A DNA stretch of 45,560 bases from Arthrobacter sp. Soil736 (lineage in GTDB: Bacteria; Actinomycetota; Actinomycetes; Actinomycetales; Micrococcaceae): positions 1-45,560 of the forward strand of contig NZ_LMSB01000026.1 of assembly GCF_001428005.1 (NCBI RefSeq), given 5' to 3'. The translations under genes and the position numbers were made by a program. Positions 15,666-24,907 of this stretch are shown here, one piece after another (the stretch's first letter is position 1; every line of letters starts with the position of its first letter). Below the pieces are notes generated by a model. That model saw only the letters and a list, made by a program, of their open reading frames with translations, was not told the DNA's origin and did not search any database.

Positions 15666-16757
15666 CTATCCACCGATTCCGAGGAACTTGCCCACGGACT
15701 TGCCCGCATCTTTTAGCGTATCCGCCGTATCGCTGACGAACTTTCCGGGGTCCTTCACCGCGTTGACGACTCCCTCGCCGACATTCTTTCCTACGCTGCT
15801 GATGGTGTCCCAGTTCTCGTAGATGGCAATACCGACGCTGGCGACCTGGCAGACGGTCCCGGCCGGAGGCGGCAGGAAGCAGCCGACGCCGAGGGCTGTC
15901 TTGCCCACGCCCAAAAGTCCGCCCTTGACATCGCCCTCGGAAAAGCTCTTCACCGAGTCGACGGCGCTGAACCCAACGCCAGCCCAGCCGAGCCCCCGGC
16001 CGAGGCCCGACTTGCCTAGCCACTCAAGCTTCGTTCCCGCACCGATCCAGGGCTTTTCTTCCAATATCGGCGCAAGGTTCTTCAGCGGGCCAATGTACTT
16101 GTTCAGGTTCTTCAGCGAGGCAATGTCCGTGGCTTTGTCGATGATGCCGATACCGCGGTTTGCCTTCGATGAGTTCCTCAGAAGGTCCTCGAGAGCGCGG
16201 TTCCCTTTGGTGTTCTGCAGCAGGTTGCGGCTATCAAAAACGGGGCCGCCGAGCCGGTGCTGGCCCTTGGTCAGCGACTTGATGAAGTCCGCCCGCTGGT
16301 TCTTCAGCACCCAGCCGTACTGGCCAAAGTGCTTGGCCAAGGTGAGGGGCGCCTTGATGAACTTCTGGATGGTCAGGCCGGTCTTGAGCGCACCGATTCC
16401 GCCCAGCAACACGCCGCCCAGCACTCCGGCCAGCGTCCCGCCGGGGTCGCTAATGGTGCCCGGTCCGCCGCCGGATCCGGGAGCGGCGTCACTGGCCTTC
16501 TCCTGCTCGTTGGCGTTCTCAAGGAGCTTCCGGGACTCCTGCTTCAGTCGGGCCGCTGTTTGCAGGATAAGTGTCCGGTGGCTGCCGTTCCAATCGGAGC
16601 GGAACTGGCTGGCGTCGTGGCCCTTCCATGAAGGGTTGTTGTTGATCTGGTTGGTCAGCTGCGTCGACGTCTGCAGCAGGTTGTCGGAGACCTTCCCGAA
16701 CTGCTGAGCGAGTGTGCGCAGCTGGGCGACGTCCGCGCCCCAAAAGTCACCGGCCAC
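15666..16757 (-). CDS. WXG100-type N-terminal domain protein with long hydrophobic C-terminal part
   Basis: A 363-aa protein. Residues 1-85 form a helical hairpin of the WXG100/ESAT-6 kind: AQLRTLAQQFGKVSDNLLQTS, then the turn SWKG (W44-x-G46), then FRSDWNGSH and a second helix. A Gly/Pro linker (about 93-105) leads to a glycine-rich, amphipathic region with helices such as GVLGGVLLGGIGALKTGLTIQK, a segment with two cysteines (VGCFLPPPAGTVCQ) and a repeated KDPGKFVSDTADTLKDAGK end. This is the layout of long ESX/type VII substrates and polymorphic toxins; no known toxin domain is recognised. A GGGGGT ribosome site precedes the GTG. No secretion machinery is in the window. Confidence 0.72.
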   Translation of the reverse strand: MAGDFWGADVAQLRTLAQQFGKVSDNLLQTSTQLTNQINNNPSWKGHDASQFRSDWNGSHRTLILQTAARLKQESRKLLENANEQEKASDAAPGSGGGPGTISDPGGTLAGVLGGVLLGGIGALKTGLTIQKFIKAPLTLAKHFGQYGWVLKNQRADFIKSLTKGQHRLGGPVFDSRNLLQNTKGNRALEDLLRNSSKANRGIGIIDKATDIASLKNLNKYIGPLKNLAPILEEKPWIGAGTKLEWLGKSGLGRGLGWAGVGFSAVDSVKSFSEGDVKGGLLGVGKTALGVGCFLPPPAGTVCQVASVGIAIYENWDTISSVGKNVGEGVVNAVKDPGKFVSDTADTLKDAGKSVGKFLGIGG

Positions 16758-16919
16758 GTGCCATCTACCCCCAATATCTGTGCGCCCGGTTCGGCACGCT
16801 TGCTGCTGAATTCTTGTACCACTCTAGTTCCGGCGAGCCGGGGCCGCGATGGGCAGCCCTCCCCATCGCCGGTCCCGCACCCCACCGCCGGTCCCGCTGC
16901 TGCCGGGGCCGGGCCGGGA

Positions 16920-17138
16920 CTACTGGTGGTCGGTCTCCTCCAGCAGGGCGCTCTTGCGGGCACGCAGGGCGAAAAAGGCCCCGAAGGCAAACACCTGCGT
17001 CACCACGACGAGCACAATGATGCCGGCGATCTTGTTGCCGCCCAAGATCATGGTCAGGCCAACGATCGCGGACAGCAGGGCCAGCAGCGGCAACAGCATA
17101 TAGCCGAGCACAAAGAGGGTTTCAGGTTTCCTGAGCAT
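16920..17138 (-). CDS. Small two-helix membrane protein
   Basis: A 72-aa protein with two hydrophobic helices (about 9-31 and 37-58) and a polar, acidic tail. It starts 6 bp after the folA stop on the same strand, so it is probably the third gene of a thyA-folA operon. No family function is known to me. Confidence 0.65.
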   Translation of the reverse strand: MLRKPETLFVLGYMLLPLLALLSAIVGLTMILGGNKIAGIIVLVVVTQVFAFGAFFALRARKSALLEETDHQ

Positions 17139-17144
17139 GTTTTC

Positions 17145-17729
17145 TTAGCCTTCCCTGCGGTTCCACTTGGTGAACCGGTAGCGGGTGCCGTTGGCTGCCG
17201 TCAGCCAGCCTTCCTCAGGTACCGAAGCGCCCGGTTCCCAGGCGTCGTCGAGCTCCGGGGCGTGCGTATCGCCGTCGGCCTCGACGTCGATGGTGGTGAC
17301 CACCGCAACATTCGCGAGATCCATGGACTGCTCGAAGATTTCGCCGCCGCCCACGATCCAGATCGCCTCAAAGCCAGGCGCGAACTGGGACTCCAGCAAT
17401 GCGTCGTCCAAGGATTTGACGACGACGGCGCCCTCCGCCTCGGGCGTCTCGCCCCAGCCGTCCTGGCGGGTAATGACGATATTGGTTCGGTTGGGCAAGG
17501 GGCGGTATTTCTTCGGGAAGGACAGCCATGTCTTGCGGCCCATGATGACGGGATGCCCGCTGGTCACCTTGGTGAAGTGCTTCAGGTCCTCCGGCAGGTG
17601 CCACGGCATGTCGCCCTCCCTGCCGATGACGCCGGACGTGGTTTGTGCCCAGATCAGCCCGATTCCGGCCGTGTTCGCTGCGATCTCTTCGCTGAAGGTC
17701 TGCGGGTCCATGGTCTCCTCAGTGCTCAT
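17145..17729 (-). CDS. folA: Dihydrofolate reductase
   Basis: A 194-aa dihydrofolate reductase producing tetrahydrofolate with [34 protein letters not shown] contains the W and acidic catalytic residue region, followed by [12 protein letters not shown] and the second NADPH motif [13 protein letters not shown] start at 17729 overlaps the thyA stop by 4 bp (ATGA), so it is translationally coupled to thymidylate synthase, which consumes methylene-THF and yields the dihydrofolate this enzyme recycles. Confidence 0.95.
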   Translation of the reverse strand: MSTEETMDPQTFSEEIAANTAGIGLIWAQTTSGVIGREGDMPWHLPEDLKHFTKVTSGHPVIMGRKTWLSFPKKYRPLPNRTNIVITRQDGWGETPEAEGAVVVKSLDDALLESQFAPGFEAIWIVGGGEIFEQSMDLANVAVVTTIDVEADGDTHAPELDDAWEPGASVPEEGWLTAANGTRYRFTKWNRREG

Positions 17730-18529
17730 ACGGCGATCGGCGCCTTGATCGTGGGGTGGTGCCGGTAACCGACCACTTCGAAGTCGTCCAGCGTGTAGTC
17801 GAAGATCGAGTCGGGCTTCCGGGTGATCTTCAGCTGCGGATATTCGTAGGGTTCCCGGTCCAGCTGCTTCAGGACCTGGTCCATGTGGTTGTCGTAGATG
17901 TGGACGTCGCCGCCCGTCCAGACGAATTCACCGGGCTCGAGTCCGGTCTGCTGCGCCAGCATGCACGTCAGAAGGGCATAGGAGGCGATGTTGAACGGCA
18001 CGCCCAGGAACATGTCCGCAGACCGCTGGTACAGCTGGCAGGAGAGCTTGCCGCCGGCCACGTAGAACTGGAAGAACGCGTGGCAGGGCGGCAGGGCCAT
18101 GTCCTTGAGTTCCGCCACGTTCCAGGCCGACACGATGTGCCGGCGTGAATCCGGGTTGGCCTTCAAGTTCTCGACGAGCTCCGCGATCTGGTCGATGTGG
18201 CCGCCGTCCGGGGTGGGCCAGCTGCGCCACTGGACGCCGTACACCGGCCCGAGCTCGCCGTCGGCGTCAGCCCATTCGTTCCAGATGGTGACGCCCTGGT
18301 CCTGCATCCACTTCACATTGGTGTCGCCCCGCAGGAACCACAGCAGTTCCACGGCAACGGACTTGAAGTGCACGCGCTTGGTGGTGATCAGCGGGAAACT
18401 CTTGCTCAGGTCAAAGCGCATCTGGCGCCCGAATACGCTGCTGGTGCCCGTTCCGGTGCGGTCCGATTTATGCGTGCCGTTGGCCATGACGTCGCGCAGA
18501 AGGTCTTCATAGGGCGTAGGGGTGCTCAC
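17726..18529 (-). CDS. thyA: Thymidylate synthase
   Basis: A 267-aa ThyA that methylates dUMP to dTMP using methylene-tetrahydrofolate. The active cysteine is C149 in [10 protein letters not shown]; the phosphate-binding arginines are in [10 protein letters not shown], and [11 protein letters not shown] lies at the N-terminus. The GTG start has a TAGACT box 6 nt upstream (leaderless type). It is followed directly by folA. Confidence 0.96.
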   Translation of the reverse strand: MSTPTPYEDLLRDVMANGTHKSDRTGTGTSSVFGRQMRFDLSKSFPLITTKRVHFKSVAVELLWFLRGDTNVKWMQDQGVTIWNEWADADGELGPVYGVQWRSWPTPDGGHIDQIAELVENLKANPDSRRHIVSAWNVAELKDMALPPCHAFFQFYVAGGKLSCQLYQRSADMFLGVPFNIASYALLTCMLAQQTGLEPGEFVWTGGDVHIYDNHMDQVLKQLDREPYEYPQLKITRKPDSIFDYTLDDFEVVGYRHHPTIKAPIAV

Positions 18530-18535
18530 GCGTCC

Positions 18536-18541
18536 AGTCTA
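18536..18541 (-). promoter_or_regulatory. -10 box TAGACT of leaderless thyA
   Basis: Minus-strand TAGACT, 6 nt, GTG start of thyA. Confidence 0.6.
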
Positions 18542-18638
18542 CTAACACGTTCGCCGGCGCGGCTTTTGCCCCGCGTCATGCCCGTGTCACGGTCACTGCG
18601 CCGGGTCACGGGCAGCCGCGGAGCGCTTCCGGGGCCCG

Positions 18639-19178
18639 TCATCGGACGGGCTCCGCCGGAACAGGCGCGGCAGAAGGGGAGGTGCTGGCCAGCTTCCGTA
18701 CCGGGATCACGGAGATCACCGCCCCGGCGGCAACCAGCGGGCCCCGGCGACGACGGCAGGCATCCAGTGTTGCGACGGTGCGGCCTGCGGTTCCAGGAGA
18801 GGAGTCCAGGCGTAGCTCGCCGTTATCAGCAGGCCGCCGGCCTCTGCGGCCAGGAACGCGGCCAGCGTGCGGACGATCCGGTACGCCGTGATGGCGCGTA
18901 GCGCCGCGTCCAGGCCACGGTCCGTCGTGCCGATCCCGTGCCGCCGGCGCACGGCGAAGGCCGCCGGCAGGACGGCGAGGGCGACGGCGGCCGTTGCCGC
19001 CGCCGTCGGAATCCAGCTGGGCGGCCGGTCCAGCGACGCCTCGCCGAATGCGGTCACCGCCAGAACCGCTGCCCGCAGGCTCCCAGACGAACCAGTGCAA
19101 CACGGCATAGACCACCAGACCGGCTATCAGAGGCCACAGCAAGGCCATCGGCAGCAATTCAAACTCGATTGGCATCAA
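18639..19178 (-). pseudogene. DUF3180-like membrane protein gene with two compensating frameshifts
   Basis: One frame gives a good N-terminus with a membrane helix (MALLWPLIAGLVVYAVLHWFVW) and a good C-terminal helix (PLVAAGAVISVIPVRKLA). Between them the sensible protein is in another frame, with three hydrophobic or Ala-rich segments (AVLAVTAFGEAS, AAATAAVALAVLPAAFAVRR, LRAITAYRIVRTLAAFLAAE). The switch points are near 19062-19087 and 18730-18750, both in GC-rich runs. Read through both, the product is a four-helix protein of about 180 aa that resembles DUF3180. Either the gene is broken twice or the sequence has two indel errors. Confidence 0.65.
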
Positions 19179-19200
19179 GTCCCCAACTCGTGATCCCGCT

Positions 19201-19225
19201 GTTCAGCTCAATGGTTCAGCTCAAT
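19201..19225. repeat. 12-bp duplication at 13-bp period
   Basis: GTTCAGCTCAAT occurs at 19201-19212 and again at 19214-19225, in the non-coding stretch between two genes. Confidence 0.85.
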
Positions 19226-19320
19226 CTAGCAAGCCGCCCTGACAAAAACCGCGCGGAAAAGCGGCACGCACGGCGCCATGTTGGCGAGGACCCATAGGGT
19301 TGGAGCGGACCCAGCAGCCC

Positions 19321-20292
19321 TCAGTCGTCGAAGGGCTTGAACTGTTCCACAGCCACGATCTTGCTCTTGCTGCCGTGCGCCACGTGGCAGATCACCATTT
19401 CCCCGGGCGCCAGGTACGGGTCGGACGCCGGAAGCTGGCCCTTGAGCCTCGTGTTCATGTACACGCCGAGCTGGTTCAGGACCGTAGGCAGGGCCGGCCG
19501 GTGCGTGCACAGCACTACCGCGCGCTGCTTGTCGAACAGGGACTCGACCGTAGATGCCGTTTTCCGGGGGTTCCGGGCATGACGGTGCTCCGTCAGCGCG
19601 TCCACGAGCTTCACCTTCGCGTCGGCGGCCTTGGCATAGGGCGCGATCGTGGCCACACACCGTTCCCAGGGGCTGCTGACCACGCGCAGCGGCTTCCAGA
19701 CCCTCAGCAACCGGCGCACGGCCTGGGCCTGCCGCAGGCCGGTGGCGGCCAGCGGCCGCTCGCCTTCGGCCTTGGTCCACGAGGACCTCGGCTTGGCCTT
19801 GGCATGGCGCACGATGACGAGGGGCCAGGTATGCAGTTCCTTCCGGGAATGCGCGGCCACCAGGAACTCAAGGGGGCCGATGTCGGAAGGGTTGGACAGC
19901 AACGACGCCGCGCGCTCCGGAGTGCACCACATGACGCTGTCCACTTCCTTGCCGTCGGGGCGCAGCGGAGAGCCGTTTACTTCCACCGCCCAGTAGTGCA
20001 CAACCTTCAGCCCGGCCGCGACGTGATAGTGGATGGGCGGGAGCGGGATCCCCAGAGGGGCGTGCAGCCCGATCTCCTCCTCCACCTCGCGGACAGCGCA
20101 TTCGGGCACCGTTTCGCCGGCGTCGAGCTTGCCCTTTGGCCACGACCAATCGTCGTAACGGGGCCGGTGGATCAGGAGGACCTCCAGCTGGTCCTTCTTG
20201 ACGCGCCAAGGCAGGGCGCCGGCCGCCGTGACGGCGATCGGCTCGCCCGGGTGATCGGTCTGATCCGCTATGGGTGAGTCGCTGCTCTTCAA
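19321..20292 (-). CDS. NUDIX hydrolase fused to histidine phosphatase (MutT1-like)
   Basis: A 323-aa two-domain protein. Residues about 15-150 form the NUDIX domain with the full box GKLDAGETVPECAVREVEEEIGL split as G-x5-E-x7-REVxEEIG. The second half starts with the histidine-phosphatase motif LVIVRHAKA. This architecture matches mycobacterial MutT1, which degrades 8-oxo-dGTP and diadenosine polyphosphates. The TTG at 20292 is chosen because GGTAGGA, overlapping the ppk stop, lies just before it and longer frames run deep into ppk. It follows ppk by 10 bp, so the two are likely cotranscribed; both act on phosphoanhydrides. Confidence 0.87.
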   Translation of the reverse strand: MKSSDSPIADQTDHPGEPIAVTAAGALPWRVKKDQLEVLLIHRPRYDDWSWPKGKLDAGETVPECAVREVEEEIGLHAPLGIPLPPIHYHVAAGLKVVHYWAVEVNGSPLRPDGKEVDSVMWCTPERAASLLSNPSDIGPLEFLVAAHSRKELHTWPLVIVRHAKAKPRSSWTKAEGERPLAATGLRQAQAVRRLLRVWKPLRVVSSPWERCVATIAPYAKAADAKVKLVDALTEHRHARNPRKTASTVESLFDKQRAVVLCTHRPALPTVLNQLGVYMNTRLKGQLPASDPYLAPGEMVICHVAHGSKSKIVAVEQFKPFDD

Positions 20293-20302
20293 AGGCCGGG
20301 TC

Positions 20303-22552
20303 CTACCGCCGGGCGAGGGCGCGCTGGCGGGAGCGCGAAGCCAGGAGCCAGGACTGGACGTCGTCAAGTTTCCCGCCGTCCTCGCCACCGTGGTTGCGCG
20401 TCCATTCTCCCTGGCTGTCGAGGTGCCAACTGGATGTCTCGGGGTCCATGTAGCGGCCCAGCAGATCGGTGACGTATGTTGTGTCCTCGCCGCCGGAAAG
20501 TTGAACCAGGGCCTCAACCCGGCGGTCCAGGTTCCGGTGCATCATGTCCGCGGAGCCGATGTAGACCACAGGGTCACCGGCGTTGGCGAAGGCAAACACC
20601 CGCGAATGCTCCAGGAAGCGCCCCAGGACCGAACGCACCGTGATGTTCTCGCTCAGCCCGGGAACACCGGGACGCAGGGAGCAGATGCCGCGGACAATGA
20701 CGTCCACCTTCACGCCCGCCTGGGATGCGCGGTAGAGGGAATCGATAATGGCCTCGTCCACGATGGAGTTGACCTTGATCTGCACGCGGGCCGGTATGCC
20801 GGCCCGGGCATTCCGGATTTCTACTTCAATCCTGTCGATCAGGCCGGAACGCACCGAGCGCGGAGCCACCAGGAGCCGCTTGAACGTTGACTTGGGGGCG
20901 TAGCCGGAGAGCTGGTTGAAGAGCTTGGACAGGTCCTCGCCCACCTGCTCGTTGGCGGTCAGGAGCCCGAGGTCCTCATAGTAACGGGCGGTGCGGGGGT
21001 GGTAGTTGCCCGTTCCGATGTGGCAGTACCGCCGCAGTCCGTCCACTTCCTGGCGGACCACCAGGGACAGCTTGCAGTGCGTCTTCAGGCCAACGATGCC
21101 GTAGACCACGTGGACGCCGGCCTGTTCCAGCTTGCGGGCCCAGGAAATGTTGGCCTGCTCGTCGAAACGCGCCTTGATCTCCACGAGCGCCAGTACCTGC
21201 TTGCCGGCCTCGGCGGCGTCGATGAGGGCATCGACGATGGGGGAGTCGCCGGACGTGCGGTACAGGGTCTGCTTGATGGCCTGGACCTTCGGATCCGCCG
21301 CCGCCTGCTCCAGGAAGGCCTGGACGGACGTGGAGAACGAATCGTAGGGGTGGTGCAGCAGGATGTCCCGGCGGCGCATCGCAGCGAAGACGTTTGCGGC
21401 CTTGGACGTTTCGGATTCGTTCAGGTACCGGGAGGTGTGCGGCACATGCTTGGGGTAGTGTAGGTCCGCGCGGTCAATGCCAGCAATCACCGACAGCCCG
21501 CGGAGGTCGAGCGGCGCCGGAACGGAGTAGACCTCCGATTCCTCCACGCCCAGCTCACGGATCAGGAGGGCGCGGATGTTCGGGTTGATGTCATTGGTGA
21601 CCTCGAGCCGGACGGGCGGGCCGAACCGGCGGCGCAGCAATTCCTTCTCGAGGGCCTGCAGGAGGTTCTCGGCGTCGTCTTCCTCCACCTCCACGTCCTC
21701 ATTGCGCGTAACACGGAAGGTGTGGTGTTCCAGGACCTCCATGCCGGCGAACAGCTGGTCCAGATGAACGGCGATGACTTCTTCCAGGGCGATGAACCGG
21801 GCAACACGGCCCGGCACCGATCCGGCCCGCGGCCCGTCGATCGAGATCAGGCGCGGCAGCTGGTCCGGCACCTTGACGCGGGCGAAGAGCTCCTTGTCGC
21901 TGACCGGGTTCCGGACCACCACGGCGAGGTTCAGCGAGAGCCCGGAGATGTAGGGGAACGGGTGGGCAGGGTCCACGGCCAGCGGCGTGAGGATGGGGAA
22001 GACCTTCTCAGCGAACATGGCGCTGAGCCGGTGCTGGGCCTGGTCGTCGAGTTCTTCCCAGTGCATCAGATGGATGTGCTCATAGGCCAGTGCCGGCCGG
22101 ATCTGCTCAGCGTAAACCTGGGCGTGCCGCTGCTGGAGCCGGTGGGCGGCCTCGCCGATCTGCTCGAGGACCTGGACCGGGCTCAGGCCCGCAGGGGAGG
22201 GGACGGCCAGGCCGGTGGCGATCCGTCGCTTCAGGCCGGCCACGCGCACCATGAAAAATTCATCGAGGTTGGACGCGAAGATGGACAGGAAGCTGACCCG
22301 CTCAAGAAGGTAGAGGTCGGGGTCTTCCGCGAGCTCCAGGACGCGGGCGTTGAAGGCCAGCCAGCTCAGTTCACGGTCCAGGAACCGGTCGGGGCTGATT
22401 TCGCCCTCAGGTTCCAGGATGGCCGCGAATTCCGGGATGTCGATCCGGTCCTGGGTGGCGCGGGACGCCGGCACTTCGGAAGAACCGAAACGGGCGCGCG
22501 CGGGGGCCGCCGTGATTTCGGTGGTGGCTGTTCCGGCGGATTCCGGTTGCAT
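20303..22552 (-). CDS. ppk: Polyphosphate kinase 1
   Basis: A 749-aa PPK1 that reversibly makes polyphosphate from ATP. It has the N-terminal [19 protein letters not shown] motif, the phospho-histidine region [32 protein letters not shown] and the C-terminal [14 protein letters not shown]. It is about 50 residues longer than typical because of an Ala-rich polar N-terminal extension. AAGGAGAG is a strong ribosome site before the ATG. Likely first gene of ppk-mutT1. Confidence 0.96.
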   Translation of the reverse strand: MQPESAGTATTEITAAPARARFGSSEVPASRATQDRIDIPEFAAILEPEGEISPDRFLDRELSWLAFNARVLELAEDPDLYLLERVSFLSIFASNLDEFFMVRVAGLKRRIATGLAVPSPAGLSPVQVLEQIGEAAHRLQQRHAQVYAEQIRPALAYEHIHLMHWEELDDQAQHRLSAMFAEKVFPILTPLAVDPAHPFPYISGLSLNLAVVVRNPVSDKELFARVKVPDQLPRLISIDGPRAGSVPGRVARFIALEEVIAVHLDQLFAGMEVLEHHTFRVTRNEDVEVEEDDAENLLQALEKELLRRRFGPPVRLEVTNDINPNIRALLIRELGVEESEVYSVPAPLDLRGLSVIAGIDRADLHYPKHVPHTSRYLNESETSKAANVFAAMRRRDILLHHPYDSFSTSVQAFLEQAAADPKVQAIKQTLYRTSGDSPIVDALIDAAEAGKQVLALVEIKARFDEQANISWARKLEQAGVHVVYGIVGLKTHCKLSLVVRQEVDGLRRYCHIGTGNYHPRTARYYEDLGLLTANEQVGEDLSKLFNQLSGYAPKSTFKRLLVAPRSVRSGLIDRIEVEIRNARAGIPARVQIKVNSIVDEAIIDSLYRASQAGVKVDVIVRGICSLRPGVPGLSENITVRSVLGRFLEHSRVFAFANAGDPVVYIGSADMMHRNLDRRVEALVQLSGGEDTTYVTDLLGRYMDPETSSWHLDSQGEWTRNHGGEDGGKLDDVQSWLLASRSRQRALARR

Positions 22553-22657
22553 GCGCTCTCCTTGATGCTGACGGGATTTAGCTTCAACCTTACAAGCTTT
22601 CGCCCCGGCGGGACCCGCAGATTTCAGCGGGTCCGGCCTGTGCGTCGAATGACTTGA

Positions 22658-23629
22658 TTAACGTCCGGCCAGCGGCCCGTACATGACGTCAACGTCCCAG
22701 CGGGTGAAGCCGAGCCCCCGGTACAGCGAAACCGCCGGCGCGTTGTCCGCATCCGTGTACAGCATCACCGCGTGGAGTCCCTGCTGCTGGAGGTGCCTGA
22801 TTCCGGCTACGGTCAGCGCCTTGCCCAGGCCCATGCCCTGCGCGGCCGGCGTAACGCCCACCACGTACACTTCGCCGATCGCCGGGTGGCTGCCGTGCCG
22901 GGGGTGCACCTTGGTCCAGTGGAAGCCAAGGAGTTGCCCCTCGCGGTCCTCGGCCAGCAGGAAGCCGGCGGGGTCAAACCACGGCTCCTCCATCCGGGCC
23001 TCGAGGTCCGCCCTGGTCATGGAGCCCTGCTCGGGATGGTGCGCGAAGGCGGCGCGGTTGGCCGCAAGCCAGGCGTCTTCGTCCTTGCCCGGCACAAAGG
23101 CGCGGAGCGCCACGCCGTCCGGAAGAACGACGTCGGGCAGTTCAGCCGCCGCGGTGGTGAGCCGCATCTTCCACAGCTCCCGGACGGGGCCGTAGCCGTA
23201 GCGGGCAGCCAGCACCGCTGCTGCCTCGTGGTTGCCGTGGGACCAGGCCCGGAGGCCGTCGAATCCGCGCGAGGACTTCAAGGTGCCCACGAGCCGGTCC
23301 GCGACGCCCTGGTTCCGGTAACTGGGATGGACAGCGATTTCAAGGACGCCCGTGCCGTCAGCCTCGTCCACCACCACGGCGAAACCCGCGAGGTCCTGGG
23401 CAGTGGCGGGATCGGAATCCTCCTCAGGGGCATAGAGGGCCAGGGTCAGCACCGAGTGGGAGCCGGTATCCGCGGCACGAAGCGTCACCAGGGTCTGTTC
23501 CGAGATGGAGGGATTGCCATCAGATTCTTCAGCGGCCGCCAGCAGGGTTTTGATGTCCCGCAACAGCTCTTCATCACCACCGCCTTTGACGACGACTACG
23601 GGCCAGTTCTCCGGATGCGCAGCACTCAT
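22658..23629 (-). CDS. mshD: Mycothiol acetyltransferase MshD
   Basis: A 323-aa protein with two GNAT domains, the last step of mycothiol synthesis (acetyl-CoA to Cys-GlcN-Ins). The N-terminal domain has HPSYRNQGVADRLVG; the C-terminal active domain has GEVYVVGVTPAAQGMGLGKALT and SLYRGLGFTRWDVD. The ATG has a TAGCCT box 6 nt upstream. In other actinobacteria mshD is also next to the GlnR-type regulator gene. Presence of mshD supports an actinobacterial host. Confidence 0.94.
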   Translation of the reverse strand: MSAAHPENWPVVVVKGGGDEELLRDIKTLLAAAEESDGNPSISEQTLVTLRAADTGSHSVLTLALYAPEEDSDPATAQDLAGFAVVVDEADGTGVLEIAVHPSYRNQGVADRLVGTLKSSRGFDGLRAWSHGNHEAAAVLAARYGYGPVRELWKMRLTTAAAELPDVVLPDGVALRAFVPGKDEDAWLAANRAAFAHHPEQGSMTRADLEARMEEPWFDPAGFLLAEDREGQLLGFHWTKVHPRHGSHPAIGEVYVVGVTPAAQGMGLGKALTVAGIRHLQQQGLHAVMLYTDADNAPAVSLYRGLGFTRWDVDVMYGPLAGR

Positions 23630-23635
23630 GCTGTA

Positions 23636-23641
23636 AGGCTA
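23636..23641 (-). promoter_or_regulatory. -10 box TAGCCT of leaderless mshD
   Basis: Minus-strand TAGCCT, 6 nt, ATG (23629). Confidence 0.6.
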
Positions 23642-23668
23642 TACGCCCGGCAGGCGGGGGCGCCCGAT

Positions 23669-23697
23669 TTGTGGCCTGCCCCGCCGGCCCGTATAGT
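23669..23697 (+). promoter_or_regulatory. Candidate plus-strand promoter for a small RNA
   Basis: TTGTGG (23669-23674), a 17-nt spacer, then TATAGT (23692-23697). No plus-strand gene follows before the terminator-like hairpin at 23821. Confidence 0.45.
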
Positions 23698-23703
23698 CGT
23701 TAT

Positions 23704-23857
23704 CTCATCCGGCTTCCTGAAGCAGTTTCCAGGAAGAAGTTTGTAGGGGGGATCCACCACTGGGGTGGCCTCGATACGTTCGACCCGTATGTCCTCCACT
23801 GAAGCGTGAAGCAACGCCAAACGGCCCGGACTCGAAAGAGTCCGGGCCGTTCTGCTT
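23704..23857 (+). ncRNA. Candidate structured small RNA, about 150 nt
   Basis: From the likely start near 23704 the plus strand can form several stems: CTTCCTG with CAGGAAG; a three-way arrangement in which GGGGGAT pairs with GTCCTCC and encloses CCACC/GGTGG and ATACG/CGTAT; and a final 13-bp hairpin with a GAAA loop followed by TCTGCTTT. There is no plausible protein in this strand. I could not match it to 6C, 6S, SRP or tmRNA. The stems would also form on the minus strand, so direction rests on the promoter. Confidence 0.45.
23821..23850. terminator. Perfect 13-bp hairpin with GAAA loop
   Basis: ACGGCCCGGACTC (23821-23833), loop GAAA, GAGTCCGGGCCGT (23838-23850), followed on the plus strand by TCTGCTTT. 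It lies 35 bp past the leftward glnR stop, so it can serve glnR and the candidate RNA. Confidence 0.8.
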
Positions 23858-23885
23858 TAATCCGGGTGTGCCTGCTTCGGGGCCC

Positions 23886-24584
23886 TCAGGCCTCGGTGAG
23901 TTCGTCCTCCTGCTGCCGCACCAGGGTGAGCCGGTAGCCGACGTTCCTCACGGTGCTGATCAGGTTCTCGTGGTCGGCACCCAGTTTGGCCCGCAGCCGC
24001 CGGACGTGGACGTCCACGGTCCTGGTGCCGCCGTAGTAGTCGTAGCCCCACACCTCGGTCAGCAGTTGCTGGCGCGTGAACACCCGGCCGGGGTGCTGCG
24101 CCAGGTACTTGAGGAGCTCGAACTCCTTGAATGTCAGGTTCAGGATGGCGCCGTTGACCCGCGCCGTATAGCTTGCCTCGTCAATGACGACGCCGGCGGC
24201 CCGGATTTCGGTGGGAAGGTCTTCCTTCTCCGGGACCGCCCGGGCCACGGAGAGCCTGATTCTTGCCTCCACCTCGGCTGGCCCCGCGGAGTCCAGCACG
24301 ATGTCATCGACGGCCCACGCGGAGGAGACGGCGGCCATGCCGCCTTCGGTGAGGATCAGCACCAGCGGAGCGCTGAGGCCGGTTGCCTTCAGGAGCTGGG
24401 TCAGGGAGCGGGCCCCCACGAGGTCCTTCCGCGCGTCCAGGAGCACGATGTCGCAGGGATCCGTCTCCAGCAGGGCGGTGGGCTCGGCGGGGAGGATGTG
24501 CACCCGGTGGTTCAAGAGCTCCAAGGCAGGCAAAATGTCCACCGATGATCCGGTGCTGTTCGTCAGTAACAGGATGTGCGACAT
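23886..24584 (-). CDS. glnR: GlnR-like OmpR-family response regulator
   Basis: A 232-aa OmpR-type regulator of the actinobacterial GlnR group, global regulator of nitrogen genes. The receiver domain keeps one Asp (D50 in [12 protein letters not shown]) but its N-terminus reads [10 protein letters not shown] without the usual acidic pair, as in orphan GlnR, which works without phosphorylation. The winged-helix DNA-binding domain is strong: [41 protein letters not shown] and TVRNVGYRL. The ATG at 24584 has GGAGGAACA directly upstream; a longer frame is rejected. No kinase gene is adjacent. mshD lies downstream, as in mycobacteria. Confidence 0.9.
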   Translation of the reverse strand: MSHILLLTNSTGSSVDILPALELLNHRVHILPAEPTALLETDPCDIVLLDARKDLVGARSLTQLLKATGLSAPLVLILTEGGMAAVSSAWAVDDIVLDSAGPAEVEARIRLSVARAVPEKEDLPTEIRAAGVVIDEASYTARVNGAILNLTFKEFELLKYLAQHPGRVFTRQQLLTEVWGYDYYGGTRTVDVHVRRLRAKLGADHENLISTVRNVGYRLTLVRQQEDELTEA

Positions 24585-24907
24585 TGTTCCTCCAAGGGGC
24601 CGTCCGCGCATCATTGGGCGACTGAACCGGGCTTTCACCGGCCGGTACTGTGCTGGCTGCGGCGGGGCGGCAACGCTGGCAAACCAGCGCGTCCGGTTCC
24701 TGTCGCAGGAAGCGTAGCTGAGCTTTGAGTATACCTAACGGCCCCCTGACAGACACTGACCCGCGCCCGCAGCGCGCCGCATTTGCGACATATGGCAGTC
24801 ACATAAGGCAGGATTGAAACCGTCAGGGCGCGTAGCCCTGCCCGTCAACGGCACAGCCAGGATGAGGACGCAGCGAAGTTGAGTGCAGAGTCAGAGATGA
24901 GTACGCC
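24585..24907. other. Divergent intergenic region between glnR and a membrane protein gene
   Basis: About 320 bp with no convincing gene. On the minus strand TATACT (about 24730-24735) is a good -10 candidate for glnR with an unclear -35. On the plus strand no box at the usual leaderless distance is seen. Confidence 0.4.

Noticed and set aside
23626..23820. A 64-codon minus-strand frame overlapping the mshD start
   Set aside because: It begins at a TTG beside the terminator hairpin, has no recognisable sequence, and the region is better explained by RNA stems and the mshD promoter.
23704..23857. Identification of the candidate RNA as 6C, 6S or SRP RNA
   Set aside because: It lacks the paired C-rich loops of 6C, the long central bubble of 6S and the conserved SRP GGAAGCAGCC-type loop.
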